Source of the DNA: an uncultured Pseudomonadota bacterium
Lineage (GTDB): Bacteria > Pseudomonadota > Gammaproteobacteria > Burkholderiales > Rhodocyclaceae
Length of the DNA stretch: 32,238 nt
Reading direction: 5' to 3'
NCBI GenBank assembly: GCA_946479855.1
Contig: CAMLHL010000029.1
Location: forward strand, 1-32,238
In this document: positions 1 to 9,039 of the stretch, in pieces
How positions within the stretch are numbered: the stretch's first letter is position 1
How the letters are laid out: every line of letters starts with the position of its first letter
The notes under the pieces: model-generated
The model's database searches: none
What the model was told of the DNA's origin: nothing
Seen by the model: only the letters and a program-made list of their open reading frames with translations
Position numbers and translations under genes: made by a program

Positions 1-896
1 GGCCAGCACCGCTGGCCCTTCTGACTTTCTACATCGCCGTTTCGCTGGCGATCTTTGTCGTCGACCTGCGTTTCAAGAGCCTCGACCTGCTGCGCCAGAG
101 CATCGCGCTGCTCGTCGACCCGGTCCAGCGCGTTGCCCAGACACCGGGCAGCCTGGTGGACTACGCGGCCGGCTACCTGCAGGGCCTGCGGGCACTGCAA
201 CAGGAAAACATGGAGCTGAAGCACACCCAACTGGCCACTGCCCCCAACCTGCAGCGCCTGGCCCAGCTGGAAGTTGAAAACGAACGCCTGCGCAAGCTGC
301 TCTCGGTCAAGGAACGCGAAAAGGCGAGCGGCCAGGTCACCCAGATTCTGTATACGGCCCGTGACCCTTTTTCGCGCAAGATCATCGTCGACAAGGGCCA
401 GCAGGCCGGCATCGTCGCCGGACAGCCGGCGATCGACGAAACGGGGGTGGTCGGCCAGGTCACCCGTGTCTTTCCGTTCTCGGCCGAAATCACGCTGATC
501 ACCGACAAGGACCAGGTCGTGCCGGTGCAGATCGTGCGCAGCGGTCAGCGCTCGGTCGTTTTCGGCCTCGGCAACGGCCAGCTTGAACTGCGCTACATGC
601 CGGCCAATGCCGACATCCAGGTCGGCGACGTGTTGGTGACTTCCGGTCTCGACGGCATCTACCTGCCCGGCTTCCCGGTCGCCAAGATCGTCAATATCGA
701 ACGCGACAGCGCCTATTCCTTCGCCCGGATTTTCTGCGTGCCGATTGCCGGCGTCGAAAATTTCGGCGAAGTCATGGTTCTTGACCCGCGCAAGGCATTG
801 CCGCCAGCCCCGCCGGAATCCTCCGGCCGTCCGGGCAGTACCGGTGAAAAGCTCGGCCTGCGCGGCAAGAGAAAGAAAGTTTCCGGAAAAGACTGA
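1..896 (+). CDS. mreC: Rod shape-determining protein MreC (5' end cut by window)
   Basis: MreC is the periplasmic bitopic scaffold of the elongasome, linking MreB and MreD to PBP2/RodA. The frame is open from base 3, giving 297 visible codons. The true start lies just outside: only a short cytoplasmic N-terminus seems missing, because the visible part opens with the single membrane helix (visible residues about 4-22). A coiled coil follows (about 55-100, rich in L, E and Q with heptads), then the beta-rich MreC core containing GIVAGQPAID and VGDVLVTSGLDGIYLPGFPV. The tail is a low-complexity, proline-rich then lysine/arginine-rich extension of about 35 residues. The stop overlaps the mreD start (ATGA). 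An mreB gene is expected upstream but is not visible. Confidence 0.95.
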   Translation, partial: PAPLALLTFYIAVSLAIFVVDLRFKSLDLLRQSIALLVDPVQRVAQTPGSLVDYAAGYLQGLRALQQENMELKHTQLATAPNLQRLAQLEVENERLRKLLSVKEREKASGQVTQILYTARDPFSRKIIVDKGQQAGIVAGQPAIDETGVVGQVTRVFPFSAEITLITDKDQVVPVQIVRSGQRSVVFGLGNGQLELRYMPANADIQVGDVLVTSGLDGIYLPGFPVAKIVNIERDSAYSFARIFCVPIAGVENFGEVMVLDPRKALPPAPPESSGRPGSTGEKLGLRGKRKKVSGKD

Positions 897-1417
897 TGCA
901 ACCGACCTTTTCTTCCTCGCGCATCCTGCTGCCGGTCCGGCCCTGGTTCATCTTTTTTAGCCTGATCGCCGCCGCCCTGCTCAACTTCCTGCCGACCGCC
1001 CACTGGCCGGGCGTACCGGACTGGATCGCCCTCGTCCTCTGCTTCTGGAGCATTCGCGAATTCCGTCGCGTCGGCATGGGCTGGGCCTTTATCCTCGGCT
1101 TGCTGATGGATGTCGCCGATGGCGCCGTGCTCGGCCAGCATTGCTTTGCCTATGTCCTGCTCGCCTACACCGCTTCGTCGCTGTCACGGCGGATCCTGTG
1201 GTTTCCGTTGCTCCAGCAGGCCCTGCAGATCATGCCCCTGTTGGTCGCCACGCAAGTGGTGCAAGCCTTGATGCGTCTCGCGGTCGGCGCCGATTTCCCC
1301 GGCTGGGGTTATTTCGTCGGCCCCTTCATCGCGACATTGCTCTGGATTCCCGCCACCTTCATCCTGCTCCTGCCGCAGTACCGGCCCGTCGAGCAGGACC
1401 CCAATCGTCCGATCTAG
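896..1417 (+). CDS. mreD: Rod shape-determining protein MreD
   Basis: Small integral membrane protein (173 aa) of the elongation machinery. The translation is almost wholly hydrophobic, with about five predicted membrane segments; MreD-like features include GLLMDVADGAVLGQH and the closing LLLPQYRP. The ATG overlaps the mreC stop, so translation is probably coupled. Identification rests on hydrophobic pattern, size and its fixed place between mreC and mrdA, because MreD sequences are poorly conserved. Confidence 0.92.
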   Translation: MQPTFSSSRILLPVRPWFIFFSLIAAALLNFLPTAHWPGVPDWIALVLCFWSIREFRRVGMGWAFILGLLMDVADGAVLGQHCFAYVLLAYTASSLSRRILWFPLLQQALQIMPLLVATQVVQALMRLAVGADFPGWGYFVGPFIATLLWIPATFILLLPQYRPVEQDPNRPI

Positions 1418-1435
1418 GGCTGAGGCAGGTCGTTC

Positions 1436-3346
1436 GTGGGTGATTTCAACAATCCGGAAGCCGATCTCGATCGCTTTCGCTTCCGTCTCGGGTTTGCTGC
1501 GGTCACCGTCCTGCTCGCCTTTGGCCTGCTGCTCGGCCGCTTTGTCTGGCTACAGGTCATCCAGCATGATTTCTACCAGACACGGGCCGAAGACAACCGC
1601 ATCGCACTGATTCCCATCGTACCCAACCGCGGCGTCATCACCGACCGCAATGGCGTCGTGCTGGCCCACAATTACTCGGCTTTCACGCTGGAAATCACCC
1701 CCTCCCAGGTCGGCAATCTGGAGGAAACCATCGACGCCCTGGCCGAGGTCATCGACATCCAGCCCAAGGACCGCAAGCGCTTCAAGCGTCTGCTCGACGA
1801 GGCCAAGAATTTCGAATCGATCCCGATCCGCACCCGCCTGACCGATGGCGAGGTCGCCCGCTTCGCCGCGCACCGTTATCGTTTTCCCGGTGTCGAGGTC
1901 AAGGCCCGGCTGTTCCGGCAGTATCCACTGGGCGACATCGCCTCGCACGCCATCGGCTACATCGGGCGAATTACCGAGCGCGACCTCCAATGGATCGAGG
2001 ATTCGGAGAAACAGGCCAACTACAAGGGCACCGACCATGTCGGCAAAACGGGCCTCGAACAGCACTACGAATTCGAACTGCACGGCCAAACCGGCTACGA
2101 AGAAGTCGAAATCGATGCCGGCGGCCGCGCCTTGCGCAGCCTGAAGCGGATTCCGCCGGTTTCCGGCAACAACCTGGCGCTGACGCTGGACGCCAAGCTG
2201 CAGCAGATTACCGAACAGGCCTTCGGCGACCGCAAGGGCGCCCTGGTCGCCATCGACCCCAAAACCGGCGGCATCCTGGCCCTGGTCTCGACACCGACCT
2301 ATGACCCCAACCTGTTCGTCGACGGCATCACGCCGGACAATTGGAAGGAACTGAACGAACATCCGAGCAAGCCGATGGTCAACCGGGCGATCAACGGCGC
2401 CTATCCGCCGGGGTCGACCTTCAAGCCCTTCATGGCGCTGGCGGCCCTGGAAATGGGCAAGCGCACGGCCAACCAGACAATCAGCGATCCCGGCTACTTC
2501 AATTTTGGCAACCACCAGTTCCGCGACGACAAGAAGGGCGGTCACGGCAGCGTGGACATGTACAGGTCCATCGTCCAGTCCTGCGACACCTACTACTACA
2601 TGCTGGCCAACGACATGGGGATCGACAACATCGCCAAGTTCATGGGCTCGCTCGGCCTCGGCCAGCGCACCGGCGTCGACCTCGGCAAGGACGACAACGG
2701 CGAGTCGAAGGGCGTGCTGCCGTCGCCGGAGTGGAAGAAGCAGCGCTTCAAGAAACCCGAGCAGCAGAAATGGTACGCCGGGGAAACGATCTCGATCGGT
2801 ATCGGCCAGGGTTACAACGCCTACACGCCGATCCAGCTCGCCCAGGCGACAGCGACGATCGCCAATAACGGCGTGATGTTCCGGCCGCACCTGGTGAATT
2901 ACCTGGTCGATGCGAAAACCGGCGAGAAGCGCCCGATCGAGCCGCAGCCGATCCGCGACCTGCATCTCAAGGCGCAGAACATCGAGGTCATCCGCCGCGC
3001 CATGGTTGGCGTGAACAAGGAGGGCACCGGTGCCCGCGCCTTTGCCGGCGCTCCCTACGAAGCCGCCGGCAAAACCGGCACGGCCCAGGTTTTCTCGCTG
3101 AAGGGCGCCCAGTACAAGGAAGGCGGCGTCAAGAAGGAATTGCGTGACCATGCGCTGTTCATCGCCTACGCCCCGGCCGACAATCCGAAAATCGCCCTCG
3201 CCGTGCTCGTCGAGAACGGCGGCTTCGGCGCCCAATCCGCAGCGCCGATCGCCCGCATGGTCATGGATTATTATCTGCTCGGCAAGCTGCCGGGCGGCGC
3301 CGCACCGGAAGACAGCGCCGCCATCGAGGAGGATCACGAAGAATGA
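1436..3346 (+). CDS. mrdA: Penicillin-binding protein 2 (elongation transpeptidase)
   Basis: Class B PBP that crosslinks peptidoglycan during lateral wall growth, paired with the glycosyltransferase RodA. It has 636 aa, normal for the family. A GTG start (1436-1438) is preceded by the purine-rich GAGGCAGG. There is one N-terminal membrane helix (about residues 18-42), then the PBP dimer domain (about 60-235, with NRGVITDRNG near its start), then the transpeptidase domain. All three catalytic motifs are visible: S327-T-F-K330, S382-C-D384 and K546-T-G548. The C-terminal tail is acidic (EDSAAIEEDHEE). The stop overlaps the rodA start. The starting GTG is unusual in this operon but no better in-frame ATG is present nearby. 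Confidence 0.96.
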   Translation: MGDFNNPEADLDRFRFRLGFAAVTVLLAFGLLLGRFVWLQVIQHDFYQTRAEDNRIALIPIVPNRGVITDRNGVVLAHNYSAFTLEITPSQVGNLEETIDALAEVIDIQPKDRKRFKRLLDEAKNFESIPIRTRLTDGEVARFAAHRYRFPGVEVKARLFRQYPLGDIASHAIGYIGRITERDLQWIEDSEKQANYKGTDHVGKTGLEQHYEFELHGQTGYEEVEIDAGGRALRSLKRIPPVSGNNLALTLDAKLQQITEQAFGDRKGALVAIDPKTGGILALVSTPTYDPNLFVDGITPDNWKELNEHPSKPMVNRAINGAYPPGSTFKPFMALAALEMGKRTANQTISDPGYFNFGNHQFRDDKKGGHGSVDMYRSIVQSCDTYYYMLANDMGIDNIAKFMGSLGLGQRTGVDLGKDDNGESKGVLPSPEWKKQRFKKPEQQKWYAGETISIGIGQGYNAYTPIQLAQATATIANNGVMFRPHLVNYLVDAKTGEKRPIEPQPIRDLHLKAQNIEVIRRAMVGVNKEGTGARAFAGAPYEAAGKTGTAQVFSLKGAQYKEGGVKKELRDHALFIAYAPADNPKIALAVLVENGGFGAQSAAPIARMVMDYYLLGKLPGGAAPEDSAAIEEDHEE

Positions 3347-4455
3347 TCGATATCGTCGGCACTCTCCGCCGCAGTTGGCACCAGTTGATTGCCCACATCG
3401 ACTTTCCCCTGCTCTTCATCACCCTGGCGATCATGGCCGTCGGTCTGGCCACGGTCAATTCCGCCACCTGGGACAGCAATCACCGGATGCTCGCCCAGGC
3501 CGGCAACATGGGCATCGCCATGATGGTCATGTGGTTCGTGTCACGCCTGCCGCCACAGAAGTTGATGAGTTTCGCCATTCCGCTCTATGTCCTGGGGGTC
3601 GTGCTGCTCGTCGCGGTCTTTCTTTTCGGAATCAAGGTCAATGGCGCCAAGCGCTGGCTGTCGCTGGGGTTCACTCGCATTCAGCCGTCGGAGATCATGA
3701 AGATCGCCATGCCGCTGATGCTGGCCTGGTATTTCCAGAAATACGAAGCGACCCTGAAATTCAAGCACTACATCATCGCCGCCCTGCTGCTGCTCGTTCC
3801 CTTCGCCCTGATCGCCAAGCAGCCTGACCTCGGCACCGCCCTGCTGGTCGGCGCCGCCGGTTTCTACGTGATCTTCTTCGCCGGCCTGCCGTGGAAGGTC
3901 ATCGTCGGCCTGATTGCCAGCGGAGCGGCCGCCGCTCCGCTGATCTGGAGCGTGATGCACGACTACCAGCGCAAGCGCATCCTGACCCTGATCGATCCGA
4001 CGACCGACCCGCTCGGCGCCGGTTATCACATCATCCAGGCAACGATTGCCATCGGCTCGGGAGGGACCTTCGGCAAGGGCTACCTCAACGGCACGCAGAC
4101 CCATCTCGAATTCATCCCGGAAAAACACACCGATTTCATTTTTGCCGTCTATTCGGAGGAATGGGGGCTGATCGGCAATGCCCTGCTGGTCTTCCTCTAC
4201 ACCCTGCTGATCGGCCGCGGCCTGATCATCGCCTCGGCGGCGCCGACCACTTTCTCGCGCCTGCTGGCCGGCGCCATCACGCTCGGTTTTTTCACCTACG
4301 CCTTCATCAACATGGGCATGGTCAGCGGCATCCTCCCCGTCGTCGGCGTCCCGCTGCCCTTCATGAGCTACGGCGGCACGGCCTTGGTCACGCTGTTTCT
4401 CGGCATCGGCATGCTGATGTCGATCCACACTCACCGCATGCTGGTCAAAAAATGA
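3343..4455 (+). CDS. rodA: Peptidoglycan glycosyltransferase RodA (SEDS family)
   Basis: Multi-pass SEDS-family enzyme that polymerises lipid II for lateral wall growth with PBP2. It has 370 aa and about ten membrane helices. The conserved extracytoplasmic stretch is present: FGKGYLNGTQTHLEFIPEKH, then TDF, whose aspartate D264 corresponds to the catalytic Asp of RodA proteins, then SEEWGLIGN. Near the end is PLPFMSYGGTALV, the SEDS signature. The ATG overlaps the mrdA stop and is preceded by a strong GAGGAGGAT site inside the end of mrdA. Its own stop overlaps the rlpA start. Confidence 0.96.
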   Translation: MIDIVGTLRRSWHQLIAHIDFPLLFITLAIMAVGLATVNSATWDSNHRMLAQAGNMGIAMMVMWFVSRLPPQKLMSFAIPLYVLGVVLLVAVFLFGIKVNGAKRWLSLGFTRIQPSEIMKIAMPLMLAWYFQKYEATLKFKHYIIAALLLLVPFALIAKQPDLGTALLVGAAGFYVIFFAGLPWKVIVGLIASGAAAAPLIWSVMHDYQRKRILTLIDPTTDPLGAGYHIIQATIAIGSGGTFGKGYLNGTQTHLEFIPEKHTDFIFAVYSEEWGLIGNALLVFLYTLLIGRGLIIASAAPTTFSRLLAGAITLGFFTYAFINMGMVSGILPVVGVPLPFMSYGGTALVTLFLGIGMLMSIHTHRMLVKK

Positions 4456-5453
4456 TCCGCCGCGTCCTCCCCATGGCCGCAACGGCGCTGCTGGCAGCCG
4501 CATGCTCGACCGCCCCCCGCCCGGGGCCGGATGCTACGGTCGACGCCCAAAAATCATCCATTTCCAAAACGCCGACCCGGAAACCGACCGCTGTCCTCAA
4601 GCGGGGCGGTGGTTTCTACAAGGACGACGGCCCGGCCGACGAGATCCCGGATGGCCTCGACGACATTCCAGACGCCGAGCCAAAGTGGGAACCGCTGCAC
4701 AAGCCGGCAACCCGACCCTACGTCGTCCTCGGCAAGGAATACGTGCCGAACACCGTAGTCAAGCCCTACCGGGTTCGCGGCATCGCCAGCTGGTATGGCA
4801 AGAAATTCCACGGCCAGAAGACCTCGATCGGCGAGCCCTACGACATGTTCGCCATGACCGCCGCCCATCCGACGCTGGCGCTACCCTCCTATGTCCGCGT
4901 CACCAGCCTGCAGAGCGGCAAGTCGGTGGTCGTCCGCATCACCGACCGGGGTCCTTTCCATGCCGATCGGGTCATCGACCTTTCCTACACCGCCGCCTAC
5001 AAGCTCGGCCTGATCAACGGTGGCAGCGGCCAGGTCGAGGTCGAGGCGATCGTTCCCGGCGAGCCAACCGGTACGGCCTACGCCCAGGTCACCCCACCAC
5101 CTCGTGCGGCCAGCATCGCCGAGCAGGACGACATCGAACTGCTGGCCCGGCGCATGGCGCTGGAGGAAAAAACACCCCAGACAGCCGCGGCGGCAGGCTT
5201 GGGCAGCGAAACAGGCCTTACCCGGGGCATTTATCTGCAACTCGGCGCTTTTTCCAGCGCCGAAAATGCCGAAAATCTGAAAAATCACCTGTTGCGCGAA
5301 CTCGACTGGGTGAGCGAAGCAATGCGCATCAATACCGGCGGCGGCATCCACCGCCTGCATCTCGGCCCCTATGCCAGCCGCGCCGAGGCCGACCGGGTAG
5401 CGGAAAAGATCCGCACGGCGCTGGGCTACCAGCCGACCGTCGTCACCCGCTGA
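4452..5453 (+). CDS. rlpA: RlpA-like septal/pole lipoprotein with DPBB and SPOR domains
   Basis: RlpA proteins are outer-membrane lipoproteins that bind denuded glycan strands; some are lytic transglycosylases. The 333-aa product starts at the ATG overlapping the rodA stop. It has an N-terminal lipoprotein signal (MIRRVLPMAATALLAAAC, lipidated Cys18; -3 residue is Ala, slightly off the usual Leu). A proline/lysine-rich linker follows, then the double-psi beta-barrel domain (about 110-200: GIASWYGKKFHGQKTSIGEPY, then RITDRGPFHADRVIDLS). The C-terminal SPOR domain (about 260-333) holds YLQLGAFSSAENAE and LHLGPYASRAEAD. The rodA-rlpA order is the standard one. Enzymatic activity cannot be decided from sequence alone. 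Confidence 0.94.
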   Translation: MIRRVLPMAATALLAAACSTAPRPGPDATVDAQKSSISKTPTRKPTAVLKRGGGFYKDDGPADEIPDGLDDIPDAEPKWEPLHKPATRPYVVLGKEYVPNTVVKPYRVRGIASWYGKKFHGQKTSIGEPYDMFAMTAAHPTLALPSYVRVTSLQSGKSVVVRITDRGPFHADRVIDLSYTAAYKLGLINGGSGQVEVEAIVPGEPTGTAYAQVTPPPRAASIAEQDDIELLARRMALEEKTPQTAAAAGLGSETGLTRGIYLQLGAFSSAENAENLKNHLLRELDWVSEAMRINTGGGIHRLHLGPYASRAEADRVAEKIRTALGYQPTVVTR

Positions 5454-5459
5454 TCGCCG

Positions 5460-6350
5460 TCAGAGATTGACGCTGGCGACGACTATGTTGCCCTTGCCCT
5501 GATATTCCAGCGTCGCGAAACTCATCATCCTGGCCATCGCGATGCCCCGGCCGTTCGGGTCGAAGGCCCGGTCGGGATCGAAGTTGAGAAACTTCTCCCA
5601 GGCGAAGCCATCGCCCTGATCGGTAATCGTGAACAGCACGGCATTGGCGGTGCGCTCGGCCCGTACCGTCGCCACCCGCCCGCCGAACTGCGGCAGGGCG
5701 AGCCGGCGGAGAATCTCGCCTTCCCAATCACCCTCCCATTTGAGCAGCGATTTTTCCTGGTAGGTCACGCCCAGGTTGCCATGTTCGACGGCATTGACCA
5801 TCAGGTCGGACAAGCCGGGGGCTGCCACCTCCGGCGCCGGACACATGCCGGCCAGCACCGGCACCAGGCTGGCCACATCATCCAGCGTAACGAAACAATA
5901 CTCGACGCATCGGATCAGTTTCTGTGCTTCCTCGAGACGCGCCGCGCGGCTACGCAACTGGCTGCGCGAGCGCCGGTCATCGAGGGCGACCCGGACAATG
6001 GAAATCAGCGCTTCCGGTTCGTAGGGCTTGGTCAGGTAATAGTAAGCCCCCGCTTCAAGACCTTCGCGGACCTGGTCCGGCGATGAGGCGGCGGTCTGCA
6101 TGATCACCGGAATATCGGCAAACCGGGCCTCCCGCTTCATCCGGCGCAGCAACTCCATGCCGTCCAGCCCAGGCATCATCCGGTCGAGCACGACCAGAGA
6201 GAAATTGCTCTCCGGGGCGCTCAGGCTGGCCCAGGCATCCAGCGGATTGTCGTGGAGTTCCAGCTCAATGTCTTCGTTTTCAAGAAACTCCTCGATGATG
6301 AACAGGTTCAACTGTTCGTCATCGACGACGAGGACGCGCTCCTTGTTCAT
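5460..6350 (-). CDS. Response regulator with C-terminal RsbW-like ATPase domain
   Basis: The product (296 aa) joins a CheY-type receiver (residues 1-125; acidic pair D10/D11, phosphoacceptor D56, T86, K108) to a C-terminal GHKL ATPase domain of the anti-sigma-kinase type (about 170-296). The latter shows an N-box-like SDLMVNAVEHG, a DQGDGF G1 box and a GRGIAMA G2 box. There is no histidine-phosphorylation (DHp) helix, so this is not a classical sensor kinase; RsbW/SpoIIAB-like kinase activity or partner binding is the likelier output. I chose ATG 6348-6350 because GAGAGA sits 8-13 bases upstream and the receiver begins at once; the frame extends further upstream without homology. It ends 7 bp past the rlpA stop and is divergent from ubiU. 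The substrate is unknown; no STAS-domain antagonist is visible nearby. Confidence 0.88.
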   Translation of the reverse strand: MNKERVLVVDDEQLNLFIIEEFLENEDIELELHDNPLDAWASLSAPESNFSLVVLDRMMPGLDGMELLRRMKREARFADIPVIMQTAASSPDQVREGLEAGAYYYLTKPYEPEALISIVRVALDDRRSRSQLRSRAARLEEAQKLIRCVEYCFVTLDDVASLVPVLAGMCPAPEVAAPGLSDLMVNAVEHGNLGVTYQEKSLLKWEGDWEGEILRRLALPQFGGRVATVRAERTANAVLFTITDQGDGFAWEKFLNFDPDRAFDPNGRGIAMARMMSFATLEYQGKGNIVVASVNL

Positions 6351-6586
6351 TGATCCATCTCTCTTTTCCAGGTTTTCCGAGCGGCAAGCACGCAGGCAAG
6401 AGACCGCTGCCAGCGGCGGCCCATACTTGCCAACATCATACCGCAAGCCAGCTCGATGCCGCTCGTATGCCCCACCCCGCCGACGCTAGCACACTTGCCA
6501 CTACTAAGATATTTGCCATTTTACCACAGCGCGCAGCGGACTGCTTCCCAGCCCCAACCCGTCTCACCACGACCAAGCTTCAGCCT

Positions 6587-6600
6587 TTGACCAGGATCAA
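6587..6600 (+). promoter_or_regulatory. FNR/ANR-type binding site upstream of ubiU
   Basis: TTGACCAGGATCAA matches the FNR consensus TTGAT-N4-ATCAA at nine of ten defined positions (C instead of T at the fifth). The box centre (6593.5) is exactly 41.5 bp upstream of base 6635, where transcription would start according to the downstream -10 element. That is the standard class II activator geometry. It implies activation of ubiUVT when oxygen is low. Confidence 0.8.
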
Positions 6601-6621
6601 TGGCGATTCGTCCAGGCTGGC

Positions 6622-6627
6622 TATACT
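6622..6627 (+). promoter_or_regulatory. -10 element of the ubiU promoter
   Basis: TATACT (5 of 6 to TATAAT) lies 21 bp after the FNR-type box. The predicted start is about 6634-6635, leaving a leader of about 21 bases with AGGA at 6644-6647 ahead of the ubiU ATG. No good -35 hexamer is seen, as expected when FNR overlaps that position. Confidence 0.65.
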
Positions 6628-6655
6628 TCGCTGCTTGCCATTCAGGATGCCTCCC

Positions 6656-7663
6656 ATGAGCTCCTTGCCCGATCTCGTCTGTCCGGCCGGCAGCCTGCCG
6701 GCACTCAAGGCTGCCGTCGACAACGGCGCCGATGCCGTTTATCTCGGCTACAAGAACGATACCAACGCCCGCAATTTTGCCGGCCTCAATTTCGACCCGA
6801 AGGCCATGGCTGAGGGCATTCGCTACGCCCATGCCAAGGGGCGCGAAGTGCTGATGGCGATCAACACCTTCCCGCAGGCCGGCCGCGTCGCCGACTGGCA
6901 AAGGGCTGTCGATGGCGCCGTCGACCAGGGCGTCGATGCGATCATCCTGGCCGATGTCGGCCTGCTCGACTACGCCCGCAATCGCCACCCGCAACAGCGC
7001 CTGCACCTCTCGGTCCAGGGCTCGGCGACCAGCTACGAGGCGATCAATTTCTGCCAGCGTGAATTCGGCGTTCGCCGCGCCGTCCTGCCGCGCGTGCTGA
7101 CGCTGGCCCAGGTCGAGCATGTCATCAAGAACACCAGCGTCGAGATCGAAGTCTTCGGTTTCGGCAGCCTGTGCGTCATGAACGAGGGACGTTGCTGGCT
7201 CTCCTCCTATGCCTGCGGCGAGTCGCCGAACACTGTCGGCGCCTGCTCGCCGGCCAAGTACGTCAAATGGGACAAGAAGCCGGGGAGCATGGAAACCCGG
7301 CTCAACGGCATCCTGATCGACCGCTTTGGCGACGACGAACCGGCCGGCTATCCGACGCTGTGCAAAGGCCGTTTCGAGGTCCAGGGCGAAACCTATTACG
7401 CGCTGGAAGAACCAACCAGCCTCAACGTGCTGGAGATCCTGCCCGAGATCATCAAGATCGGCGTCCGCGCCATCAAGGTCGAAGGCCGCCAGCGCAGCCC
7501 GGCCTATGTCACCCAGGTCACCCGCACGCTGCGCGCCGCGCTCGACTCGCTGGCCGCCGGCGACGAACGCTTCCATGTCAAACCGGCCTGGCAGGCCGAA
7601 CTGGCCAAGGTTTCGGAAGGCAGCCAGGCAACGCTCGGTGCCTATAACCGGCCGTGGAGATAA
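6656..7663 (+). CDS. ubiU: O2-independent ubiquinone hydroxylation protein UbiU (U32 family, 4Fe-4S)
   Basis: UbiU with UbiV forms an iron-sulfur heterodimer needed for oxygen-independent hydroxylation steps of ubiquinone synthesis; it belongs to peptidase family U32 but is not thought to act as a protease. The product has 335 aa against about 331 in E. coli YhbU. The four cluster cysteines are visible as C173, C180, C197 and C236, with the same 7-17-39 spacing that I recall for E. coli (C169, C176, C193, C232). The N-terminus [20 protein letters not shown] is typical. ATG 6656 is preferred over in-frame ATG 6647 because AGGA (6644-6647) lies 8 bases before it. Followed directly by ubiV. Confidence 0.96.
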   Translation: MSSLPDLVCPAGSLPALKAAVDNGADAVYLGYKNDTNARNFAGLNFDPKAMAEGIRYAHAKGREVLMAINTFPQAGRVADWQRAVDGAVDQGVDAIILADVGLLDYARNRHPQQRLHLSVQGSATSYEAINFCQREFGVRRAVLPRVLTLAQVEHVIKNTSVEIEVFGFGSLCVMNEGRCWLSSYACGESPNTVGACSPAKYVKWDKKPGSMETRLNGILIDRFGDDEPAGYPTLCKGRFEVQGETYYALEEPTSLNVLEILPEIIKIGVRAIKVEGRQRSPAYVTQVTRTLRAALDSLAAGDERFHVKPAWQAELAKVSEGSQATLGAYNRPWR

Positions 7664-7665
7664 AC

Positions 7666-8568
7666 ATGAAGCTTTCGCTCGGTCCCCTGCTCTATTTCTG
7701 GCCCAAGGCCGAAGTCATGGAGTTCTACGCCGAAATGTCGGAGAACCCCGCCCTCGACATCATCTACGTCGGCGAGGTGGTCTGCTCGCGCCGCCAGCAA
7801 CTGCGCACCGCCGACTGGATCGGCTTGGCCCGTGACCTGACCGACGCCGGCAAGCAGGTGGTCGTTTCGGCCCAGGCCCTGCTCGAATCGGAGAGTGACC
7901 TGAAGGCACTGCGCCGCCTGATCGACGAAGCTGGCTGCCTGCTCGAAACCAACGATCTCGGCGCGGTCAACCTCGTGCACGGGCAGGATTTCGTTGCCGG
8001 GCCGCATTTGAATGTCTACAACGAAGCAACGCTGGCTGCCTTCGCCCGCTTTGGCCTGAAACGCTGGGTACCGCCGCTGGAAGCGACGCGCACGCTGATC
8101 GAGACGCTGCATCGGAGCAAGCCGGACGGTATCGAAACCGAGGTTTTCGTTTTCGGAAAAATTCCGCTGGCCTTTTCGGCCCGCTGCTTCACGGCCCGCC
8201 ACTACGGACTGAACAAGGACGACTGCCAGTTCAAATGCCTCGACCACAGCGAGGGCCTGACGCTGAAGACACGCGAGGGGCAGGACTTCCTGACCATCAA
8301 TGGCATCCAGACCATGTCGGCGCAGAGCTACAATCTGTTGCACGAAATTCCGGACATGCTGCGGATGGGTATCGACATCGTGCGCATCAGCCCGCAGAAA
8401 GAGCATATCAATGCCATCATCGCCGCCTTCGACGCCGCCCGGCGCGGTGAAACGGTCCAGGTCGACAGCCGGGAATGGAGTTCCAGCGGCCTGGTCGACG
8501 GCTACTGGTTCGGTGACGCCGGCATCAGCCAGCACCATACGCAGGCCCTTGCCCAACTGGGTGCATGA
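7666..8568 (+). CDS. ubiV: O2-independent ubiquinone hydroxylation protein UbiV (U32 family, 4Fe-4S)
   Basis: Partner of UbiU in anaerobic ubiquinone synthesis. The product has 300 aa (E. coli YhbV is about 292). The cluster cysteines are C40, C174, C187 and C191; the last three keep the C-x12-C-x3-C spacing of UbiV ([19 protein letters not shown]). The N-terminus [14 protein letters not shown] is typical of the family. I chose ATG 7666, because GGAGA at 7656-7660 precedes it by about 5 bases; the GTG-type start at 7654 lies inside the end of ubiU and before this site. The gene begins 2 bases after the ubiU stop, so the two are surely cotranscribed. Confidence 0.96.
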   Translation: MKLSLGPLLYFWPKAEVMEFYAEMSENPALDIIYVGEVVCSRRQQLRTADWIGLARDLTDAGKQVVVSAQALLESESDLKALRRLIDEAGCLLETNDLGAVNLVHGQDFVAGPHLNVYNEATLAAFARFGLKRWVPPLEATRTLIETLHRSKPDGIETEVFVFGKIPLAFSARCFTARHYGLNKDDCQFKCLDHSEGLTLKTREGQDFLTINGIQTMSAQSYNLLHEIPDMLRMGIDIVRISPQKEHINAIIAAFDAARRGETVQVDSREWSSSGLVDGYWFGDAGISQHHTQALAQLGA

Positions 8569-8583
8569 CATAGGAGCAGGATC

Positions 8584-9039
8584 ATGAACGGCAGTTTTAC
8601 CATTCCGAAGTTCCGCCTGCCCACCTTCGTCGCCAGCCTCGGCCAGAAACTGCCGCAATGGCCCCACGCGCTGATCCTCGTCGGCGGCCTGAATGCGGCC
8701 CTGAAAATGAAACTGCTGCCGGAAAGCGAACTGGCCTTGCTGGAAGACAAGCTGTTCCGCATCCGCGTTCTCGATACCGGCGGCGAGGCTTGCTACACCT
8801 ACCTGAACGGCCTGTTCCGTCCGGTCTATAAGCCGCAGCGCGAACCCGACCTGGCTTTTGCCGCCAATCTCTCGGCCTATCTGCAATTACTCGCCCGCCA
8901 GGAAGACCCGGATACCCTGTTCTTCAATCGCGAGCTGGAAATCACCGGCGACACCGAACTCGGCCTGATCGTCAAGAACATGCTCGACGCGGTCGAGTGG
9001 CCGAAATTCTCGGCCAGACTGCTGCTATTTCGTCACTGA
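8584..9039 (+). CDS. ubiT: Anaerobic ubiquinone accessory factor UbiT (SCP2 lipid-binding)
   Basis: UbiT is an SCP2-domain protein required with UbiUV for ubiquinone synthesis without oxygen, thought to bind the hydrophobic quinone intermediates. The 151-aa product fits: a short N-terminal segment, then an SCP2-like body (about 35-135: LNAALKMKLLPESELALLEDKLFRIRV, then YTYLNGLFRPV and ITGDTELGLIVKNMLDAVEW). It is somewhat shorter than E. coli YhbT (about 174). AGGAGCAGG ends four bases before the ATG. It is the third gene of the ubiUVT operon. Its end overlaps the convergent phosphatase gene by 7 bp, so the two 3' ends share sequence and no terminator fits between them. Confidence 0.93.
   Translation: MNGSFTIPKFRLPTFVASLGQKLPQWPHALILVGGLNAALKMKLLPESELALLEDKLFRIRVLDTGGEACYTYLNGLFRPVYKPQREPDLAFAANLSAYLQLLARQEDPDTLFFNRELEITGDTELGLIVKNMLDAVEWPKFSARLLLFRH

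Larger units (their letters stand above)
6351..6655. other. Divergent intergenic region (receiver-ATPase gene / ubiU)
   Basis: These 305 bases carry no credible gene. The right-hand part (6587-6655) holds the FNR-type box, -10 element and ribosome site of ubiU. The left part should contain the minus-strand promoter of the receiver-ATPase gene; an AT-rich patch lies at about 6500-6530, but I could not assign a convincing -35/-10 pair there. Confidence 0.6.

Noticed and set aside
1550..3337. 595-codon open frame antisense to mrdA
   Set aside because: Long antisense frames are common in GC-rich coding DNA; the sense strand has all PBP2 motifs and the antisense product looks like no family.
6350..6655. 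N-terminal extension of ubiU (and, on the other strand, of the receiver-ATPase gene to 6446)
   Set aside because: Frames are open by chance; ribosome sites and family N-termini place the starts at 6656 and 6350, and the promoter signals fall within the extension.
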